Source: Silene conica (lineage: Eukaryota; Streptophyta; Magnoliopsida; Caryophyllales; Caryophyllaceae). Taken from it: DNA of 64,000 nucleotides. The notes below the pieces were generated by a model, which saw nothing but the letters and a program-made list of their open reading frames with translations, was not told the DNA's origin and made no database searches. Below, in pieces: positions 25,997 to 38,738 of this stretch. The first letter of the stretch is position 1, and each line of letters opens with the position of its first letter. The stretch spans positions 5,628,269 to 5,692,268 of the forward strand of contig CM055311.2 in NCBI GenBank assembly GCA_029255685.2, given 5' to 3'. Position numbers and translations under genes: made by a program.

Positions 25997-26308
25997 CTCC
26001 CTCCTATTCCATATTTTCTTCCCTATTTCCTAAAACGGATTATTCAGGTTTTCTTCCCCTTTCCTATTTTAGAAACTTTTATTCTTATTTTATTCATTTC
26101 TCTCTCCTATTATCAAACCCCACTCAACTTTTTACTCCTATTTTATTCTTTTTTAATGCTTTTGGCCCCACAATTTCTTATTTAATTCCTAATTATTCAT
26201 CCCTCTCTTCTATCACCAAACCCCACCCAATTTTTTACCCTTATTTTATTCTCCACCTTAATATTTGTGCCAAATACAAAAGGGAAGAAAATATGGAATA
26301 GGAGGGAG
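25997..26308. mobile_element. Stowaway-like MITE inside the right LTR
   Basis: 312 bp with terminal inverted repeats CTCCCTCCTATTCCATATTT...AAATATGGAATAGGAGGGAG and TA on both sides (25995-25996, 26309-26310). This is the signature of Tc1/mariner-derived Stowaway MITEs. There is no coding capacity. The inner part is an imperfect repeat of TTTTATTCTT and CACTCAACTTTTTACTC phrases. Confidence 0.92.
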
Positions 26309-27055
26309 TAGATAAGTATATATAAGTACTATACAAAAGCAGCCCGGGATAGCATATCCCTACAGGCACAAAATACTGAAACCATAAAACTAAGGTCTAG
26401 CTAACGAATGGGTAAAATCATCGATGAAGGATCATCGCTCGCTAGCCTCAACGTAACCCCCTGCAAACAGCCTCATGTACCTACACACATACAACATGTG
26501 CGCCACAGTCAGTGGGGAGTGACTAGAGTTCTCATAGCCACCTAATGTCATACAACACCGAACATGTAAACAAGTATTATACTCCAACATAAACAATCAT
26601 GTGAAGCATATGTCTCAACTTCTCAAACTCTTATCATTATGCAAATACTATGCAAAGGCTCTCAACCAACTTCAGAAACTATTTGGAAGGAGAGCCGGTT
26701 TCCCTTCCGGTTGCCCGGCCGGGGGGTCTTTCAATCCAAACCATTTACGAAACCAATTAAAGAGTCATCCAATACCTTGGATGAACAATACTATAATCAA
26801 AGTAATATACTCATCAATATCCACATACATATCTGACACTGTACCAACTCTAGGCAAGCAGATATAAAACAACAAGTATATAACACCGTACCCCTACTCA
26901 GGCAAGTATATACAACATTCAGCAATATCAAACCATGACCCCAATCCTAGGCATGGAAGGATACAAATACACACTACATGGCAAAACTCATATGACGAAT
27001 CCATTATACAACAACAGCATGAATACATAGCCTCAACAAATACAATCCACATGCA

Positions 27056-27775
27056 TCAATACACCTCAAAATACAAAGGCAACGAAAACTGTGACCTAAT
27101 CCAAATCACAGATTCCACAACTATACACCTCACAATACAAAGGCAACGAAAACTGTGACCTAATCCAAATCACAGATTCCACAACAATACACCTCAAAAT
27201 ACAAAAGCAAACGAAAACTGCGACCTAATCCAAATCACAGATTCCACAACAATACACCTCAAAATACAAAGGCAAACGAAAACAGCGACCTAATCCAAAT
27301 CACAGATTCCACAACAATACACCTCAAAATACAAAGGCAAACGAAAACTTCGACCTATCCAAATCACAGATTCCACAACAATACACCTCAAAATACAAAG
27401 GCAAACGAAAACTGCGACCTAATCCAAATCACAGATTCCACAACAATACACCTCAAAATACAAAGGCAAACGAAAACTGCGACCTAATCCAAATCACAGA
27501 TTCCACAACAATACACCTCAAAATACAAAGGCAAACGAAAACTGCGACCTAATCCAAATCACAGATTCCACAACAATACACCTCAAAATACAAAGGCAAA
27601 CGAAAACTGTGACCTAATCCAAATCACAGATTCCACAACAATACACCTCAAAATACAAAGGCAAACGAAAACTGTGACCTAATCCAAGTCACAGATTCCA
27701 CAGAAATACACCTCAAAATACAAAGGCAAACAAAAACTGTGACTTAATCCTAACCATAGTTCCACAATAACAATT
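27056..27775. repeat. 65-bp tandem repeats, right LTR
   Basis: About eleven copies of the same 65-bp unit as at 21532-22080. The first and last copies are the most diverged, as expected for an array growing from its middle. Confidence 0.9.
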
Positions 27776-28440
27776 CATACCAAAACTATGACCTAATCCA
27801 AATCACAGTTCTACAACTTCATTACTGAACTTACTCCATTCATAACCAATCATTCAAGCGACGCATATTCAAACCAACACCTAATTGACCCCGGGAATTA
27901 AGCCGAGGGAGAGCCGGTTTCCCTTTCGGTTGCCCGACCGGGGGGTCTCTATCCTCACTCTATTCCCGAACCCAATATAGTGCCGCCCGAACCTCGGGGA
28001 CTTCAAACATGCATACGAAGCATACGGAAAAAGAATCAATACAATCCGACTTGAAAATCACAAGTTATGAAGCAAACAATACAATCAGGGGCTCTCAGCC
28101 GGTTGGCCACAGGCGGAGAGTCTCATATTAAATAAATATACATCTCAAACCAGCTATATGAGCCTCACAACATGATTAAAATATGCTTAGACTCTTCACA
28201 AGAAAATCCCTAAAAGTTAACTATCTTCATGCACAATTTCCGTAATCAACTCCTTATGAGCTAATCGACTCGAGACGGATAACCACGCTTCTTATGATGA
28301 CTTTCCTAGCTCCAATATACATTTAATACCAAGTGTATATACCACCAAACATCACTTAAAACATCCTAAAAAAAATTGGGAAACAAGCCCCCAAAACGGC
28401 TCGACAAACCGATAAACGAGCAGAAAGTTACAGCGGTTTT

Positions 28441-28496
28441 TGCGCAGCCTGCGCAAGGGGGTGCGCAGCTGCGCCTGGGCTGCGCAGCCTGCGCCC
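28441..28496. repeat. GC palindrome cassette, right LTR
   Basis: The same cassette as at 22752-22828 but with three members (starts 28442, 28463, 28482; spacings 21 and 19). The two LTRs differ here by exactly one 21-bp step. Confidence 0.85.
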
Positions 28497-30325
28497 AAGC
28501 ACGGGCCAGGTTGGTTTCGTAAGTTTCCTGCAATTCGCCAATTCAATCAATCTTTCGACAAACACTTCTAAGCCATGATTTCTAGCATCAAACCTATACT
28601 TTCAACACATATAAACCCATAACAATTCCAAGTATGTCACAAACACGATTTTAAACAAATAAAACACGAATTAGAATCAAACATCCTATTCGTCTTAATT
28701 ACTCAAAATCTGAAAAATGAACAATACTAGCATATGAACATCTAAAACTTCAATTAAACCATGTGATGAACATATAAAACACATTCCTAACATAAACCTA
28801 AACTCAAACCTCATCAACAATACAAAAATCAGAAACTTTAAGCAAGAACACAACACAAAGAATGCGATTTTAACACAAAGGCCGAGTTTCTCATAATCGT
28901 CACCTTTTTGCTTCACAAAACCACCAAGAATCGCCTCCAAGCTACTCCAATCGACCTTGCCCACAATTAGAAACACCAATAACGGTATTAGACTCGAAAA
29001 ACGTGCATTAAAGGGCACGGTCAGATTATAAGATGAAAAGATTTTGGTATAAAACTTACCTAGAAAGATGGAGGACGAGAAGAGGAATCCGTAGGCGCAA
29101 GAATCGTCTCAATCGGATAAGAAACGAATATTTTATGAAGAGATTAGTGAATTAGGGATTTGGTTTGAGATGAACAAATGAGTTTACTCTTTCTCATTTT
29201 CTCCTTGAAGAACAAGAAATAGGTGGATGAAGGAAGGTACTAGGAAGCTTCCTTCCTTTATTCTCTTTTAAGCACAAAAGACATGAGACGGCTTTTTAAA
29301 AGAGATGATCGGGAAAGCTTGGTACGGAAATGCCAACGGAGTTATATAACATCTCAAGACTCAATAAAACTCGAGACTAACATTTATACGATATTTCTAA
29401 ATCATAAGTCTCGAATTTAAATAAAATATTATTAAATCCCGAAAAATACTTTAAATTCTCCAAAATATATTTTTACGGAAATACGGGATTTTACAAAACC
29501 GACAAATCAAGCCCAACCATCGTTGTGACATTTCACCGAACACCAAACATGCATACTATGAACAACCTTTAATATTGAGCAACAACGCTTCAAATCATGC
29601 AAGAATCATCATCAACACCACAACATAGATCACCCTAACCCAAGGTATAACATACTAACTCATGAATAAGAATGAAATGTAAACTATTGAGTAAACCTTA
29701 GAAAACATGTTGATTATAGGAAATGTAAACTAATCCAAACAAAAGTGATTACAAATGTAAAAAAAATGAAATAAATACTAAGTAAAGGAAAGAAAGATCA
29801 TACCAAAGTAAAGTCTAAAGTAAAGAATCTGGATTGATTGGAAGAATTCTCTCAAAATCTTCAAATTACAACCCAACTATCGAAATGTAAATCAATGAAC
29901 TTGATGAAGAAAGATTGACATTAATTAACTAAGATTAATTAAGGATTATGAAAATTAAAGGATGAGTTTATGTAAATATCAATCTGGGGTTTTGTGCCTA
30001 GGAATATCTAAAAGCGTATGAAAAAGTGTAGGGAAGTGCGTGTCAAAATATCTAAGTATGGGCTTATATAGTTTCTCGAAATGTGAAGAAATCTCGTCAG
30101 GTCCCCGTAGTCGATGGGTCGGCTTTCGATGAACCACCGGATGGGAATGTCATCTTCCTCTTTTGAACTTCTTCAATAAGTAGGTTGACTCCCAAACGTT
30201 ATGCCGACGAACGGTGGAGGACAGGAAGGGGACCCCTTCTCTTGGTTCTGATTTTAGACTTCTTGAAAAGATTCGCAGGTGTCTCTGACCGATCAACCGA
30301 TAGACGCCTGACCACAGGCTACCAG

Positions 30326-30529
30326 TGTAACACCCCAAGAGTATGAGAGGAAAGTTTTCCCACATCGGTAGAATGTGAGGCTTGTGATATGTTTATAATA
30401 ACTCCCACCCACCACTTAATAACAAGGCCTTGTGCTTTTGGGCTTAAGTGAGGACAAATAATGGGCCCAAAGGCATACCTCCCCTCTTATTGGGGATGTG
30501 TTACGACCGTGGTGGGTCGGGTTGTTGCT
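30326..30529 (+). mobile_element. TRIM solo LTR, nested in array unit 3
   Basis: 204 bp, TGTAACACCCCAAGAG...GGTCGGGTTGTT. It matches, in opposite orientation, the LTRs of the TRIM at 57149-57661. ACCAG flanks it on both sides (30321-30325 and 30530-30534) and the array sequence resumes without loss. Only one LTR is present, so the internal part was lost by LTR-LTR recombination. Confidence 0.85.
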
Positions 30530-32433
30530 ACCAGGTTGGGGATCCCATCCTCAATTTATACCCAAACTGGATGTTATGTAATCGAAATTTGGTTAAGTGT
30601 TGGAACCGGCACTCCCGGCCGTGTAGCCGGCTGCCGGGATATCGACTAGGGATATCTTCTCAATTCTTCTCATAATATGGCAAAGCATGTGAGATTGTAC
30701 TCCCAGGCGGATAGCCGGATAGCGGGCTACCGGCTAGGAAGGCCTTTTCTTCATTTCTTCTTTAATTCTCCCTATTTTGTTTCAATACCGCTTCGATTTC
30801 TCTCGTTCCTTCACCCCCGCCTCGAATACTACAAGATTAGCATCAAACACGTAGAATAGAGGTAATGCGAGATGAAAGCAAGTAATGGCATGGAAAACGG
30901 TATCGAAACAGAGTCAAAATATAGGAAAAACGAGGCAAAAACATGACAAAATTAAGGCTCATCATAATATTTTTATGTCGGAGTTTTGGTCGTCATTTCT
31001 CGCATTAAAAACTATTAATAAAACCCAAATAAAGTAATACTTGTTCGGGTGTCAAACACAAAGATTGTGGGAATTTGCGCGTAATTACGTTATAGTCTAA
31101 GTTTAGTCAAGGTAGAATAGCAAGGTTGATTGATTGAATAACTAAAGCAAACAAGGATAAAATAGATGATAAATCGATAAAAGGGAGACTAGAGTGTCGG
31201 GGTCACTATGGTGGGTCAATAATGGTAGCATGAAATTGGTTAGGTAAATCGCTCTAAGTATCGGTCTCGGTTCGTCTCGTCTCTCGAGTCGACTCACCTA
31301 GGTCAAGTCTATCCTACCTATCGCTACAAACAAACTCATCCAACATAGAAACAGGCAAATTCAAGTCTCGAACCACCGCTAAAGACAAGAAAAGTGACAA
31401 ATCAAGCCCAACCATCGTTGTGACATTTCACCGAACACCAAACATGCATACTATGAACAACCTTTACTATTGAGCAACAAAGCTTCAAATCATGCAAGAA
31501 TCATCATCAACACCACAACATAGATCACCCTAACCCTAGGTATAAGATACTCACTCATGAATAAGAATGAAATGTAAACTATTGAGTAAACCTTAGAAAA
31601 CATGTTGATTATAGGAAATGTAAACTAATCAAAACAAAAGTGATAACAAATGTAAAAAAAAATGAAATAAATACTAAGTAAAGGAAACAAAGATCATACC
31701 AAAGTAAAAGTCTAAAGTAAAGAATCTGGATTGATTGGAAGAATTCTCTCAAAATCTTCAAATTACAACCCAACTATCGAAATGTAAATCAATGAACTTG
31801 ATGAAGAAAGATTAACATTAATTAACTAAGATTAATTAAGGATTATGAAAATTAAAGGAAGAGTTTATGTAAATATCAATCAGGGGTTTTGTGCCTAAGA
31901 ATATCTAAAAGCGTATGAAAAAGTGAAGGGAAGTGTGTGTCAAAATATCTAAGTATGGGCTTATATAGTTTCTCGAAATGTGAAAAAATCTCATCAGGTC
32001 CCCGTAGTCAATGGGTCGACTGTCGATGAACCACCGGCTGGGAATGTTGTAACACCCCCATTTATTTAAGAGCCTTTAGCAAGACATTCTCGAATAAATA
32101 GGACTGTTACCATCCCGGAATATCCGAGGTAGTGAATAACAAGGTAAACAAACCAAAGGTAATTTATATAAATGTTGATTAATTTGGAACTTGGTATTAC
32201 AACAATTACGAGTTCCAAACTTGATAAAATGAAAGTACAACTGACGATATCTAAATGTGATCTAACTCTAAGTAGGTCCATGCCATGTCTCTCTCCATGC
32301 CCAAGCACCTAGTCCATCTGTCACCGACCTGTAAGATCTACTCCCCATTCCGGATCATCGTAGGTGTCACACGAATACACAGGGTCAACCGCGAGGTTGA
32401 GTAGAAAGATAAATAAAACAACAAAATAATATA

Positions 32434-32645
32434 CTCCGCACCGATCCAACGCCAAATAAACTCCGCACCGATCCAACACCAAATAAACTCCGCACCGATC
32501 CAACACCAAATAACTCCACACCATATCACAGACCCTTTATCTCCGCACCAAACACAGACCCTTTATCTCCACACCAATCACAGACCCTTTATCTCCGCAC
32601 CAATCACAGACCCTTTATCTCCGCACCAATCACAGACCCTTTTTG
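32434..32645. repeat. 27-bp and 26-bp tandem repeats, left LTR
   Basis: Three copies of a 27-bp unit (CTCCGCACCGATCCAAC...) are followed by about five copies of a related 26-bp unit (CTCCGCACCAATCACAGACC). Both share CTCCGCACC, so one was probably derived from the other. The same pattern recurs at 38526-38738. Confidence 0.85.
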
Positions 32646-33387
32646 TTCACATCGTATTATATCACAGAATAATATAGATAACACTATATACGATCACATG
32701 GTATTATATCACAAACATGCTTAAAACAAATAAGAACAGTTTACACTTCGTCATATACCAGTATTTCCCCTACCTCAATTGCAGGATATCGATGTCAACC
32801 GTACAACTGCTAGAAATGTTCCACCTCGAATTCCGTTCCTATAAGTATTATTACTTAATATCAAAAGTTGTTCACACAATCAACAATACCAACTGAATTA
32901 CTTGGTCATGTTCACTTACATGTCAAATATAAACTTACTAATTCACCCAATAAATAAATAACATACTTATACACTTCCAATATTAATGTTAATCACACAA
33001 AAGCAATAATACAATTAAATACAATTAATATTGATCATAATATATTCTCATGAACAAGTCATCATCATTAACTAATTATAAGCTTATTACTTATAACGTA
33101 AATCAAATATTGAATTATTACGACATCCATATAACAACAATATACATACTTATAAGTAATCACAATGTTTCCCTAACAATATTAATCTTAACAATTGCTA
33201 GACATATGATAAGTGATAAAACACTATTAAAATATATAATTATGCCATTGTGAAAACCATAGAACTTAAAATTGACACAACTAGTACTATTATTAAAATA
33301 ATATTAACAATACACAATAATAATAATAATATGTTGGCAAAAACAATAACAACTACAACACCAATACTAATATAATGAGTAAATAAA

Positions 33388-33421
<34 letters not shown>

Positions 33422-33440
33422 GTAATAATAATAATAATAT
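33388..33440. repeat. (AAT)n microsatellite, left LTR
   Basis: AAT/TAA trinucleotide run with one AGT interruption. The right LTR has a shorter version at about 39479-39523, which accounts for most of the length difference between the LTRs. Confidence 0.9.
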
Positions 33441-33479
33441 GTCATGACTAACGTAACATAAACACCCATAAAACCCGAG

Positions 33480-34340
33480 ACCACCACCCGAGTTTAACCA
33501 ACCACTTAACCACCGTGTCATGCCCCTACCACCTCCGACAGCCGCCGACCCTAACAACCAGACGACCCTCAACCACCTCAGTCAACAACCACCCCTTCGC
33601 CGGCCACTGGCAAGGCAGACGAAATACAAACCCGACCCTGGTTCCTCTCCTATTCGACTCTGCCACCACCTGAACAGACCTCCAACGATGCAGCCACCTG
33701 CGTTTCCACCACCCACAACCACCTTCTAGGTTTCCCTTGCCACCAGACTCACACACCACGGTGGTGCCACTGTGTCGACCTCCCCCGAGTCAACAGTGGT
33801 ACCAGCCTCTTACATCCCCCTTGCGCAAACCCGACCTGACCAGAGACCACAACCCTGACCACCAATAAATCGAATACCCCTTAGTACACCACCCCCGACG
33901 CCTGAAACCACTGAGACAGACCACCCAAGACTCTCCTAACCACCGTGAACAAAGAGACAAGAAAACAAAACCACGATAACACCCTGACACAGAACGAATC
34001 CCATACAAACATGAGCAGACACAACCCAATTGAACTACTGGTGAGAAAACCGTGTAACCATACCTGTTTCTGGGTCAGATCGAAGGGTGTTAGATTGCTC
34101 CTAAACCGTCGTAAGGACCTCCTCTCCTATGACTGTGGTGGCGGCAGTAAAAATGAGATATCGGTGGTGTTGTAGATGGGTCAGAAAGTAGGTCGACACT
34201 ATACTTTTGTGGCGGCAGGGATAGAGTGGCGTGAGAGATTGTGAGGGTTTTATTTTTTTTGTGTTTGTAAAAACATGGGCTGATTGGCTTGCACAGATTT
34301 CGAGGCCCATGACTCGTATACAATCGATCCCTAGATCGAT
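33480..34340 (-). other. GC-rich block of the LARD-like LTR (likely transcribed leader)
   Basis: CCACC-rich on the plus strand, in sharp contrast with the AT-rich rest of the LTR, and repeated at 39560-40420. On the element's strand it follows a TATA-like A/T stretch near 34240 and pyrimidine-rich CTCACAATCTCTCACG, as expected for the start of transcription and the R-U5 part. Open frames on both strands here (69-120 codons) are low-complexity and are not supported as genes. Confidence 0.4.
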
Positions 34341-34552
34341 CCCCACCATCGCCATCTTTAGCACTATTTGGTAGCACGCTTAACGACACTAAAATAAAAC
34401 ATTTAAAATACAACACATCACTTATAAAAATAAAGCTCGGAATAAAAGACATTAAATATACGAGGTATTACATACCGAATATAAACTTTCGAATAATCAT
34501 CAATACGTCCAATAATTAAAAGAAAAATTATAATAAAATTACAGGTATTACA

Positions 34553-37500
34553 GTCTTCCCTCCTTAAAATGAACTTCGTCCCGAAGTTCGTCACCCCGTG
34601 GTCAACGACCTCGTCACTAGGTACGTAACGAACACAAAATGTGACCCCGCATAAAACCCAAAACTAATAAAATTACTTTAGAACATGCAATGTTACATTC
34701 TACCCTCGTAAAAAAAACTTTGTCCCCAAAGTTCCATGTATTACCAAATTAAGGGATACTTCATGAATCACAATAACATGCATGACAGAAGTAAACAGGA
34801 TTATCAATATAAACAATCACCATATACCACTTAGCCATGTAAAACCTCTAGACGTATCATAAATCAAAAGATTTTACAATCCTATCCTCCTTAAAACATG
34901 GTTACGTCCCCGTAACCTCATGATACTAATCTCAGCTTATTAATTCGTCTTACTCATTACTTTATCTCATGCCATCTTATTCCAAGTAACCAAGGTTCAC
35001 ACTCATCGTCGAATCTAAGACCAATGACAAGGGGTGAGCGAACTGGCAGAATTAATCGCAATTCAATACTTACATTTCGATATCGATTTCAACTCCGATT
35101 ATAACTCATCAACCAAGGTCACACGGAACCGTAAACACAGTATGGCCCAACGGCTTATTAACTCATAACTCAATGTCAGTAACCAAATTCCCATCTCAAT
35201 TCCAATACCAATATTGTCAAATATTCCCTTAAAGGAACTGTTCAACACTTAGAGAGTAAAACTCTAAGCTACTCACCCACGAGTCAAGGTCTAAGAATAC
35301 GACAACTCGATAAAATACCGAACTGTAATCTCGATCTCAAAACAAATCAATCATGGCCCTTGTTCTAGACTCACGGGTACCCCAACCTCATCAGTACCTA
35401 TCTTCCAAGTTCTTTGACATAATTGTATGTATATATACCGTTCCACAGTTCATAACATAAGGATCTGGACGTTATACCAAACCAACCTAATACAACACCA
35501 TTATGCATAAACAACTAAGCAATTACAAAAAGTTATCCATCTCACAACTCAACCCGTTTCTCAACAAAAGGATTATCTTATCAGTAGAAAATATTAACTA
35601 TCAAAATGAAGGAACAATTACAAATTTTCACTCAAATAAGTACTTGTAAGAAACTTATAGCAATTATCATGCAAATATATATAACCTCGAGCAATAACAA
35701 AAGTATAGGATTGGTAGTAACCGTGTTACGCAGTAAAACAGAATCAGGGTAGCTAACATTTACATACCTCTGAAATTTTAACACAAATTTAATATATCTA
35801 CAACAATGTAAACAAGCAAAAGCTCATAGTTCATACTTGACAATTCAAAGTGTCTCATGCTCATATTCATATTATAGAAGCAGAATTAATTAACGTAATT
35901 AAACATGGAATCATTGTCATAGTTCACAAAATGTACACCATTTATAAACTCACATGACCGTTTAACATTCCCAATATCAATGAGTTAACACAATCACTTA
36001 AGTACATTTCTCGTCTACTCACATTACTTCATTTATCATGAAACTATTTCTATATACGACTCGCAAAATAAGGATTGTATACAATGCGCAGCAATTAAAC
36101 ATTCAAGCAGGGTTTCATCAATGCGTAACTACAGAATTTGTCATGTTGCAATAACCATAGTTATCAAAACATAAGTATTATCATGGATGATCATCACTTG
36201 AAATCATTTTGAAACTTTTGGAACATTAAAGTGGTAATTTGTGACAATTTGTAATTACGAGCCAAAAGACAATATTACAAGCTATAGATCGAAACAAGAT
36301 TACATAGAGACATTCTGACTCTTCTATACTAAAAGATTATTCTTGTAGTTCATAACTTATGAAAACTGGATTAACGATAAAAGTAAACGAATTCACCAGA
36401 CTGGTACTTCCATAAATCATATGTTAACAATTTGATAATTCAACACATCGTGATCAGATTCTAAGTATAACCTTATGCGATTTACTGTATGGTATAACAA
36501 TATACTCGAAAAAATTATAAGGACTATAATCTCAGAGGACTAGACAGAGGTAAACCATCAATATACGAAAGAACATCAACTAGATTCACATTGTTCAAAT
36601 AATCACAATTATGTATAACCATTAGATTGCTATATTATGCTAATATGCTTACCAATTAAATTTCATCCTGCCACTTGGCACAGATAAACATGCTTTTAAC
36701 CTCACATATGAGCAGCACACATCCATTTTGAGGTCATAATATTAAACATATAGTTGGAACGATTCTATATTAAACTTGACGAAATAAACAAGGTTACGCT
36801 ATCACATAATGAGGTTCATACTCATACCATATGCCTACTATTCATGTTACTAATGCCATATCAGGATATCACGTGGTCGCATCACATAATTCACATTCGA
36901 TTAAACTTTTATATGTACTTACATATCTCATAAGTTCACCAATTAAATATTATGCAGCAACTTACCAACCATAATTAAATAACAGTTTATCTAACGTGTG
37001 AGCGATTATAGTTTTGAGAAAATATAAAGGACTAGATATACATAGGAAAAGAATCGAATGCATATTTCAAGGAAATCATTTAATACAATTTTATAACTCA
37101 ATCCATCTAGCAAGAATTTTACAGCAATTCAACAGAAAATTAGGCAACTTGCAAGAATCACAATTAAATAACGACTCATTAAAATTTTACATGGCTCATC
37201 ATTTGAAAGCGTGAACGCATATAGTTTTGATCTCACATTACTACATCGAAATTCAATCATTCTTCTCTCGAAACACGTTGGCATATATTTGAAGCATAGA
37301 CATCACTTGTACCATATTAACATTTATTCATTATATCATTCTGTAATAGTCATCTAAAACACGGTAAAGGTTGCGTAACAGAAAAGTAGATCATCTAAAT
37401 GTCTGGATATTTATACATGTATATACTAATGTAACACACAACTATATGACACTCATGGCTTGGGGCAGCACATTCCGCATATCACTAGACATGAATTACT

Positions 37501-38125
37501 ATAACATTTAAATCTGATAGGTCATATCCAAATACCAAGCAATATATTGCAAAAGTTACGTTAGTCATTTAATAACCAGATATCCTATAGACAATTCGAG
37601 ACACCAAAACACATGATCATATCACTCTAATTCAGTATACAATAAATATACACTCATTCCTGAAAATTTCGATTCAATCATTTATATCAATCAGCGTTTC
37701 AATATCAGTCGCATTCTTCTTATGCATATCATCGTACTAGCCAAGCTTATATTTCAAACTCGTATTTCAATTTTTATGTCCTCAATACTTAAAGTAATAC
37801 ATTTCTCAATCACTTTCCAATATCAAGCTCATAGAATACAATGCATCATTAACCATCTACACATCATTACTTACCTCATTCCGCCCCTGCAAAAAAAAAA
37901 AATGTTAGCACAAGATAACTAGGTCACTATATAATCTACCCCACTCTTCAATTTCTCTCATTGGGTTCCCGAGACAGAACAGAAAGGGCCCAGGTCTGGT
38001 TTGAGGGAACCCCTAACTCATCCCGTTCCTCTTTGGGGCTCCTATCAGTTTCATCTCGGGGTTCATTTTATTAGACTCTTCATATATTCATTATTATTCA
38101 TTTGGTTTAGGCCTGAGGATCGTTC
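34553..38125 (-). other. Internal region of the second LARD-like element
   Basis: 3.6 kb, AT-rich, no frame longer than about 66 codons and no domain. The end next to the 3' LTR carries three successive purine-tract/hairpin modules: hairpins at 34571-34589, 34716-34733 and 34900-34917. A poly-A run lies at about 37890. Nothing else is recognised. Confidence 0.7.
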
Positions 38126-38137
38126 GCTCTGATACCA
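38126..38137 (-). other. Primer-binding site, initiator tRNA-Met type
   Basis: GCTCTGATACCA on the plus strand, three bases from the LTR start at 38141. Confidence 0.85.
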
Positions 38138-38525
38138 CTTTGTAACACCCCCATTTATTTAAGAGCCTTTAGCAAGACATTCTCGAATAAATAGGACTGT
38201 TACCATCCCGGAATATCCGAGGTAGTGAATAACAAGGTAAACAAACCAAAGGTAATTTATATAAATGCTGATTAATTTTGAACTTGGTATTACAACAATT
38301 ACGAGTTCCAAACTTGATAAAATGAAAGTACAACTGACGATATCTAAATGTGATCTAACTCTTAGTAGGTCCATGCCATGTCTCTCTCCATGCCCAAGCT
38401 CCTAGTCCATCTGTCACCGACCTGTAAGATCTACTCCCCATTTCGGATCATCGTAGGTGTCACACGAATACACAGGGTCAACCGCGAGGTTGAGTAGAAA
38501 GATAAATAAAACAACAAAATAATAT

Positions 38526-38738
38526 ACTCCGCACCGATCCAACGCCAAATAAACTCCGCACCGATCCAACACCAAATAAACTCCGCACCGATCCAACACC
38601 AAATAACTCCACACCATATCACAGACCCTTTATCTCCGCACCAAACACAGACCCTTTATCTCCACACCAATCACAGACCCTTTATCTCCGCACCAATCAC
38701 AGACCCTTTATCTCCGCACCAATCACAGACCCTTTTTG
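38526..38738. repeat. 27-bp and 26-bp tandem repeats, right LTR
   Basis: The counterpart of 32434-32645 in the right LTR, with the same copy numbers. Confidence 0.85.

Larger units (their letters stand above)
21518..29495 (-). mobile_element. Large non-coding LTR element (LARD-like), nested in array unit 3
   Basis: 7978 bp, flanked by the 5-bp duplication AAACC (21513-21517 and 29496-29500). It interrupts the array sequence CTAAAGACAAGAAAA|GTGACAAATC. The 3' LTR is 21518-23827 (2310 bp), the internal region 23828-25890 and the 5' LTR 25891-29495 (3605 bp); the two LTRs therefore differ in length. The initiator tRNA-Met primer site is at 25877-25888. No gag or pol domain is visible in the 2.06-kb internal region, so the element must have moved with proteins from elsewhere. 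Its LTR is homologous to the solo LTR at 47095-49845. Confidence 0.9.

Noticed and set aside
33480-34452. Open frames of 69-120 codons on both strands, duplicated at 39.6-40.5 kb
   Set aside because: Low-complexity CCACC-rich sequence in an LTR, open on both strands, with no domain; the duplication is simply the second LTR.
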